64,000 bases of DNA. It comes from Henriciella mobilis. GTDB taxonomy: Bacteria > Pseudomonadota > Alphaproteobacteria > Caulobacterales > Hyphomonadaceae. A program made the translations under genes and the position numbers. The first letter of the stretch is position 1. Each line of letters starts with the position of its first letter. Below the pieces are notes generated by a model. The model was given only the letters and a program-made list of their open reading frames with translations. It did no database searches and was not told the origin of the DNA. The stretch lies in contig NZ_QWFZ01000003.1 of assembly GCF_003576315.1 (NCBI RefSeq), forward strand, positions 186,001 through 250,000, read 5' to 3'. Positions 59,780-64,000 of the stretch are shown one piece after another.

Positions 59780-60847
59780 ATGAGTAATGTGGAGAAGCTG
59801 CCCGTCCAGCCGCGCCATGAGGGCAAGTCGGTAACGCTGATCGGAACGGATCTACCCGCCCCGTATCTCGACGAAGCAGAACCCTCTCCGCTAATGCACA
59901 CGGCGTCGCTCTGGTGGCGCCGTTTCGTGAAAACCCTTCAGGTCCTCGCTGTGCTGGCTCTTGTCGGATTTTACCCGGCGCTCATCGTCGCATCGCACGA
60001 AATCAATGACAGTCCGGTCATCCTGTCGGCAGAATCGCCATGGGCGTCGCCGGAGACCGGCGTCGTCGTGACGCTGATCGGCCGCGAGATAGAAGGTCCT
60101 GGCTGGGCGGCCGATCGCCCTGGCTGGCATCCCCAGGCGCGCCTGACTGCTTTGCCAGCCTGGCAAAACGCTCTGGCGACCTCTCTCAGCCAATTCTCGC
60201 GGCTCATGGCCGGAAAATCCCAGACGCCGGATGGCAATCCCGATCCTGACCTGTCTGCCGCGGCCAGGCTTCTGATGCCGGAAGCAGGGCTGGACCAGAC
60301 CCCCCGGCTGACGGCTGCTGCTGAAGCGCTGGCGCGCTATGAAGGCCGGCTCGAACGCAATCTCGCCTCAAGGCCCTCTGGCGTCACCGACATCGTCGAT
60401 GAGCTGGCGCTGTTTTCCGGCTGGGCAGACAACTCCTATGAGCGGCTCAGCCAGCGGATCGGCACCCGGGAAGGATGGCCGGCGTCAAAGGAAGACATCC
60501 AGGTCTTTTTCGAGGCGCGCGCCCGTGCCCAGGTTGTCAGCCAGATCCTGACCGCAAGCCTCGTGTCTGAGCCGGACATCGCCGTTCGCAATTCGGTCGA
60601 GTCCCGCCTCGACCAGATCGAGGCCTATTGGCGCCGGGCCGCAGAGCTTGATCCCATCTTTGTCTCGAATCAGGCGGGGGACGCCCGGCTCATGGCCGAT
60701 CATCTCGCCATGATGGCTTTCTACCTCCGTCAGGCCGGCGACTCGACGCGAGAACTGGGCGCGGCCCTGCTGTCGGAAGAACAAGCCCGACTGGCTGCAC
60801 AGGCCGAACAGGAAGCCGGCGAGAGCGCCGACGCCACTGACTCCTGA
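59780..60847 (+). CDS. DUF2333-like inner-membrane protein
   Basis: A 355-residue protein with one N-terminal membrane helix (about 45-68, LQVLAVLALVGFYPALIVAS) and a large helical domain. The segment order ETGVVVTLIGREIEGPGW, WQNALATSLSQFSRLM, AAEALARYEGRLERNL and LALFSGWADNSYERLSQRI resembles DUF2333 proteins, whose function is unknown; the match is from memory and is tentative. The C-terminal tail is Glu/Ala-rich. The ATG at 59780 is the first good start. It has its own leader after the M23 gene (145-base gap). Confidence 0.75.
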   Translation: MSNVEKLPVQPRHEGKSVTLIGTDLPAPYLDEAEPSPLMHTASLWWRRFVKTLQVLAVLALVGFYPALIVASHEINDSPVILSAESPWASPETGVVVTLIGREIEGPGWAADRPGWHPQARLTALPAWQNALATSLSQFSRLMAGKSQTPDGNPDPDLSAAARLLMPEAGLDQTPRLTAAAEALARYEGRLERNLASRPSGVTDIVDELALFSGWADNSYERLSQRIGTREGWPASKEDIQVFFEARARAQVVSQILTASLVSEPDIAVRNSVESRLDQIEAYWRRAAELDPIFVSNQAGDARLMADHLAMMAFYLRQAGDSTRELGAALLSEEQARLAAQAEQEAGESADATDS

Positions 60848-60917
60848 GACAGCACCGGCTTGAAAGCACGGTCCCGACGGTCCATTTCTGCCTCCAGTGA
60901 CCAAAGCAGGCAGACCC

Positions 60918-61505
60918 ATGTTCATTCAGACTGAGCCGACCCCGAATCCGGACACGATCAAGTTCCTGCCAGGGGAAACCGTAGCCGGCTCTGCTGGCCC
61001 GTTCGACTTCGCCAGCGAATCCGAAGCCGGCATCAGCCCTCTGGCGCGCGCAGTGTTCTCCGTTTCAGGTGTCACGCGCGTGTTTCTCGGCGCTGACTTC
61101 CTGTCGGTCAGCAAGGAGGAAGCGACCGACTGGAAACATGTGCGCCCGATGGTGCTGGCCGCGATCATGGACCACTATGTCGCCGGGCTTCCCGTCATCG
61201 ACGAGGGGGTCACTGCGTCAGCAGAGATAGACGGCGTGACAAGTGCGGCCGACTATGAAGGTGAGACAGCCGAGATCGTCGAGGAGATCCTTGAGCTGAT
61301 CGAGACGCGAGTCCGCCCGGCCGTTGCTCAGGATGGCGGCGACATCATCTTCCAGCGCTTTGATTCCGACAGCGGCATCGTCCACCTGTCGATGCGCGGC
61401 GCTTGCGCGGGGTGTCCTTCTTCCACGATGACCCTTAAACAGGGCATAGAAAACATGTTGAAGGCCTATATTCCGGAAGTAAATGCTGTAGAAGCTGCGC
61501 TTTAG
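60918..61505 (+). CDS. NifU-type Fe-S scaffold/carrier protein
   Basis: A 195-residue protein of the Nfu family used in Fe-S cluster delivery. The N-terminal Nfu_N domain starts MFIQTEPTPNPDTIKFLPG and runs to about residue 90; the C-terminal NifU domain (about 110-190) holds the CxxC ligand pair in RGACAGCPSSTMTLKQGIE. It is the counterpart of mitochondrial Nfu1. The ATG at 60918 is preferred over an in-frame start at 60897. It begins the housekeeping series that runs through miaB. Confidence 0.92.
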   Translation: MFIQTEPTPNPDTIKFLPGETVAGSAGPFDFASESEAGISPLARAVFSVSGVTRVFLGADFLSVSKEEATDWKHVRPMVLAAIMDHYVAGLPVIDEGVTASAEIDGVTSAADYEGETAEIVEEILELIETRVRPAVAQDGGDIIFQRFDSDSGIVHLSMRGACAGCPSSTMTLKQGIENMLKAYIPEVNAVEAAL

Positions 61506-61528
61506 GAGAATGAATTCGGAGGTTTTGA

Positions 61529-62131
61529 ATGGCTGATCCAGTCAATGACTACGCGCTGGACCTGATCTGGCGCAAAGGCAGAAGCTATAATGGCTGGCTC
61601 GACAAGCCCGTTCCCGAAACCCTGATCCGCGCGGTCTATGACCTCACTAAAATGGGCCCGACCAGCGCCAATTGCAGTCCGGCCCGCTTTGTCTTCGTTC
61701 ACTCCGAAGACGGCAAGAAACGGCTGGCGAAACATGTCTCCGAAGGCAACCAGACCAAGGTCCTGACGGCGCCGTGGGTTTGCATTATCGCAAATGACCT
61801 GATGTTCCAGGAAAAGATTCCAGAGCTGTTCCCGCACAATCCCGGTGCCAAGGACTGGTTCAAGGACAAGGACAAGCGGATCGAAACCGCCGATCGGAAC
61901 GGCACGCTTCAGGGCGCCTATCTGATGCTCGCTGCGCGGGCGCTCGGCCTCGATTGCGGCCCGATGTCCGGCTTCAACCAGGATGGCGTCGACCTTGAAT
62001 TCTTCGCCGAGAAGGATGGCACCCACCATTGGCGTTCGAACTTCATTTGCTCGATCGGCCATGGCGACGAAAGCACCATCTTCCCGCGCAGCCCGCGGCT
62101 TTCCTTCGAAGACGCCTGCCAGATCATCTGA
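61529..62131 (+). CDS. nitroreductase-family protein, malonic semialdehyde reductase type
   Basis: A 200-residue FMN-dependent oxidoreductase of the RutE/HadB subgroup. The N-terminal segment LIWRKGRSYNGWLDKPVPE, the KMGPTSANCSPARFVFV FMN-binding region and LMLAARALGLDCGPMSGFNQDGVD are all group-typical. In E. coli RutE reduces malonic semialdehyde during uracil breakdown; here no rut genes are present, so the substrate is uncertain. It lies between nifU and tsaB with short gaps (23 and 9 bases) and is probably co-transcribed. Confidence 0.88.
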   Translation: MADPVNDYALDLIWRKGRSYNGWLDKPVPETLIRAVYDLTKMGPTSANCSPARFVFVHSEDGKKRLAKHVSEGNQTKVLTAPWVCIIANDLMFQEKIPELFPHNPGAKDWFKDKDKRIETADRNGTLQGAYLMLAARALGLDCGPMSGFNQDGVDLEFFAEKDGTHHWRSNFICSIGHGDESTIFPRSPRLSFEDACQII

Positions 62132-62140
62132 TTTTTCATC

Positions 62141-62788
62141 ATGCTGGTCCTATCCATCGATACATCGGGGCCAGCCTGCGATGTCGCCATCGTGGAAGAC
62201 GAGGCCGTCCTGGCTGAGGCGAAGGATGAAATGGTGCGCGGACAGGATGCGCGCCTGCCGGGCCTCGTCGATGAGACTGTGCGCGCCGCTGGTGTGACTC
62301 TGTCCGATATTGACCGTTTGGCCGTTGTCACCGGGCCGGGGAGCTTTACCGGCGTGCGTGTCGGCATTTCCTTCGCCCGGGGCCTCGCCCTGGCACTGGG
62401 CAAACCCTGTATCGGCGTCACCAGTCTCGAAGCAGCCTTGCCCACCGGCCAACAGGGGTCGGCCATTGTACTCCTGCCAGCAAAGCGCCGTCCGCCGGAC
62501 ATCAGTTACTGGGCGCAGCGATTCCGGTCCGGCGACGCGGTAACCGAACCTGAAGAGATTGGACTGGATGCCCTCGCAGCAGAACTGAAAGCGCATCCGC
62601 ATTTCGTCTATGGCGACGGGCTGGTTGCACTGGAAGACGCCCTCGGCGGCGCCAATATCCATCCCGCCCGACCCACAGCCGCGCGCGCCGCAGCGATCGC
62701 GCTCCGGGCCGACCCGGACAAGATGAAGGCCAGCCCTGTATATGTCCGCGCGCCGGATGCCGCCCTGCCCGGCGGAAAGCGCCCGTGA
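62141..62788 (+). CDS. tsaB: tRNA threonylcarbamoyladenosine biosynthesis protein TsaB
   Basis: Partner of TsaD/TsaE in making t6A37 in ANN-decoding tRNAs. The 215-residue protein has the ASKHA-fold start LVLSIDTSGPACDVAIVED, LPGLVDETVRAAGVTLSDI and the VVTGPGSFTGVRVGISFARGLAL signature. The C-terminal half is less conserved, as usual. The stop overlaps the rimI GTG start (GTGA), so the two genes are coupled. Order tsaB-rimI-fur-miaB is common in alphaproteobacteria. Confidence 0.93.
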   Translation: MLVLSIDTSGPACDVAIVEDEAVLAEAKDEMVRGQDARLPGLVDETVRAAGVTLSDIDRLAVVTGPGSFTGVRVGISFARGLALALGKPCIGVTSLEAALPTGQQGSAIVLLPAKRRPPDISYWAQRFRSGDAVTEPEEIGLDALAAELKAHPHFVYGDGLVALEDALGGANIHPARPTAARAAAIALRADPDKMKASPVYVRAPDAALPGGKRP

Positions 62789-63267
62789 CCCACTCTGTCA
62801 GGCTCCTGACGCGCGAGGACGCCGCTGGCGTGCACGCGCTTCATGCCCGTTGCTTCCCGCCCGATGAGGCCTGGAGCGCCTGGTCCTTCCGGGACACGCT
62901 TGCGCTGCCGACAACGATAGGGCTCGCAACAGAGGCGGGCGAGCGACTTTCCGGCATGATACTGGCCCAGAAGACTCCGCCTGACGCAGACATCCTGACC
63001 ATGTGCGTGGATCCGGATTATCGCCGCGCCGGCCTCGCGACCGACCTGCTCAATGGACTGGTCCGCCTGCTTGGTCCATATGGCGTCAACCGGCTCTGTC
63101 TCGACGTTGCCGCTGACAATGGCGCCGCGACAGCATTCTATGAAAGCAGCGGATTCCTCGCCGATGGCCGGCGCAGGAACTATTATGAACGCAGCGACGG
63201 GACACAGGTGGACGCCGTGCTCATGTCGCGCTCAATTGCTGGACAGGCTAATGAATCGGAGGCATGA
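62785..63267 (+). CDS. rimI: ribosomal-protein-S18-alanine N-acetyltransferase RimI-like
   Basis: A 160-residue GNAT enzyme. The acetyl-CoA loop CVDPDYRRAGLATDLLNGL (about 73-91) and LCLDVAADNGAATAFYESSGF (about 110-130) are typical, and position next to tsaB is the classic RimI context. Start is a GTG at 62785 that overlaps the tsaB stop; no other start fits the beginning of the fold. The stop overlaps the fur-like gene ATG by four bases. Confidence 0.88.
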   Translation: MTHSVRLLTREDAAGVHALHARCFPPDEAWSAWSFRDTLALPTTIGLATEAGERLSGMILAQKTPPDADILTMCVDPDYRRAGLATDLLNGLVRLLGPYGVNRLCLDVAADNGAATAFYESSGFLADGRRRNYYERSDGTQVDAVLMSRSIAGQANESEA

Positions 63268-63686
63268 AGGACGCTATGGATCGGCTTGAAAAACTTTGCG
63301 CCGAAAAAGGCCTCAGAATGACGGAGCAGCGCCGCGTCATCGCGCGCGTGCTGTCCGTCGCGGACGACCACCCGGATGCCGAGGAACTGCATCGGCGGGC
63401 GAACGAACTGGATAATTCCATCTCGCTCGCAACCGTGTACCGGACAGTGAAACTGTTCGAAGAGAGCGGCATCATCGAACGTCACGAATTCCGCGACGGG
63501 CGCGCCCGCTTCGAGGAAGTGCCAACCGAGCACCACGACCACCTGATCGATGTGAAGTCCGGCGACGTTGTCGAGTTCCACTCTGAAGAGATCGAACGTC
63601 TGCAGGTCGAGATCGCCGAGCGCCTCGGCTACAAGCTCGTCGACCACCGCCTTGAGCTTTACGGCGTACCGCTCAAGAAGGACTGA
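63264..63686 (+). CDS. Fur family transcriptional regulator (Fur/Mur type)
   Basis: A 140-residue metal-responsive repressor. The winged helix (about residues 14-80) includes LRMTEQRRVIARVL and SLATVYRTVKLFEESG; the dimerisation domain has HHDHLIDVKSGDVVEFHSEEIERLQ. The two CxxC pairs that bind structural zinc in many Fur proteins are missing, as in the rhizobial Mur/Fur group, so it may respond to manganese or iron through His and Glu ligands only. The ATG at 63264 overlaps the rimI stop; ATG 63276 is a possible alternative with an AAGGA ribosome binding site. Confidence 0.92.
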   Translation: MKDAMDRLEKLCAEKGLRMTEQRRVIARVLSVADDHPDAEELHRRANELDNSISLATVYRTVKLFEESGIIERHEFRDGRARFEEVPTEHHDHLIDVKSGDVVEFHSEEIERLQVEIAERLGYKLVDHRLELYGVPLKKD

Positions 63687-63741
63687 TGTCACTTACACCT
63701 GACTCTGGCCTGAAAGACGCTTTTGAGTCATAAGCGCGCGG

Positions 63742-64000
63742 ATGACCACCCAGACTTCGCGACCCGAGCCGAAGCGTCTTTTCATCAAGACGTATGGCTG
63801 CCAGATGAATGTGTATGACTCAGAGCGCATGCGCGATGTGCTGCGCCCGCTCGGCTACCAGCCGGTCGATACGGCCGACAATGCCGACCTCGTCGTGCTG
63901 AACACCTGTCATATCCGAGAAAAAGCGACGGAAAAGGTCTATTCCGAGCTTGGCCAGATCAAGAAGCTGAAAGAGGCCGCCGGCGGCAAGATGACAATCG
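63742..64000 (+). CDS. miaB: tRNA-2-methylthio-N6-dimethylallyladenosine synthase MiaB, 5' part
   Basis: The first 86 codons only; the gene continues past the window. The UPF0004 domain begins [17 protein letters not shown] with the first cluster Cys, and [22 protein letters not shown] carries the second. MiaB is a radical SAM methylthiotransferase that modifies A37 of tRNAs reading UNN codons. The radical SAM core lies outside. The ATG at 63742 is 55 bases after the fur-like gene. Confidence 0.93.
   Translation, partial: MTTQTSRPEPKRLFIKTYGCQMNVYDSERMRDVLRPLGYQPVDTADNADLVVLNTCHIREKATEKVYSELGQIKKLKEAAGGKMTI

Overview
The window is about 64 kb of GC-rich chromosomal DNA from an alphaproteobacterium, most likely of the Hyphomonadaceae/Caulobacterales branch. 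Supporting signs are a perfect CtrA-type box (TTAA-N7-TTAA), an EcfG-type general stress promoter ahead of a csbD gene, a large TonB-dependent receptor, a probable methylsuccinyl-CoA dehydrogenase (ethylmalonyl-CoA pathway), and a nifU-like/tsaB/rimI/fur-like/miaB gene order. The taxon is inferred from gene content, not proved. I see no insertion sequence, prophage, CRISPR array or rRNA operon. This is mostly core chromosome with a few lineage-specific stretches.

Layout. 0-7.6 kb: the 3' end of mutS, a small unknown gene behind a CtrA box, a LysR regulator, an SLC13-type permease, galE and a TonB-dependent receptor. 7.7-16.4 kb: selO, the acyl-CoA dehydrogenase, an RDD protein, rraB, ugd, a DUF2721 protein, the RNase P RNA gene (minus strand), a phosphatase-like fusion protein and a YihY-type membrane protein. 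16.4-28.9 kb: an amidase/EamA pair, apaG, metZ diverging from a dCTP deaminase gene, a D-aminoacylase-type hydrolase, an MFS exporter, a membrane-protein/XRE-regulator pair behind a palindromic promoter, a radical SAM gene, tRNA-Gly(CCC), a Crp/Fnr regulator and ectoine hydroxylase. 29-40 kb: a TRIC channel, pcm, a flavodoxin, rlmB, tRNA-Tyr followed by a compact multi-hairpin element, tRNA-Gly(TCC), a TetR regulator, a chemoreceptor, an outer-membrane channel, tRNA-Arg, a TraB/GumN lipoprotein and two tandem mini-GNAT genes.

40-46 kb holds csbD, mnmC and a complete phage-shock (psp) locus. pspF diverges from a sigma-54 promoter that reads through a 46-residue membrane protein, pspA, a 34-residue membrane protein, pspB, pspC and one more small membrane protein. 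The 46- and 34-residue genes are short enough to be missed by routine gene calling. 46-55 kb is catabolic or detoxifying in character: two GSTs, an ABC ATPase without a visible permease, two different AMP-forming CoA ligases and an HSL-type esterase. 55-59.6 kb is a tight four-gene cell-envelope cluster: a lipoprotein subtilase, an I9-propeptide-like protein, a small lipoprotein and a lipoprotein M23 endopeptidase. The right end is a housekeeping run: a DUF2333-like membrane protein, a NifU-type Fe-S protein, a nitroreductase, tsaB, rimI, a Fur-family gene and the start of miaB.

The most promising unexplained items are the extra small proteins of the psp operon, the secreted protease/inhibitor/M23 cluster with a near-CtrA site, the three-way-junction-like element directly after tRNA-Tyr, the nested-palindrome promoter of the membrane-protein/XRE pair, and the perfect EcfG promoter of csbD.
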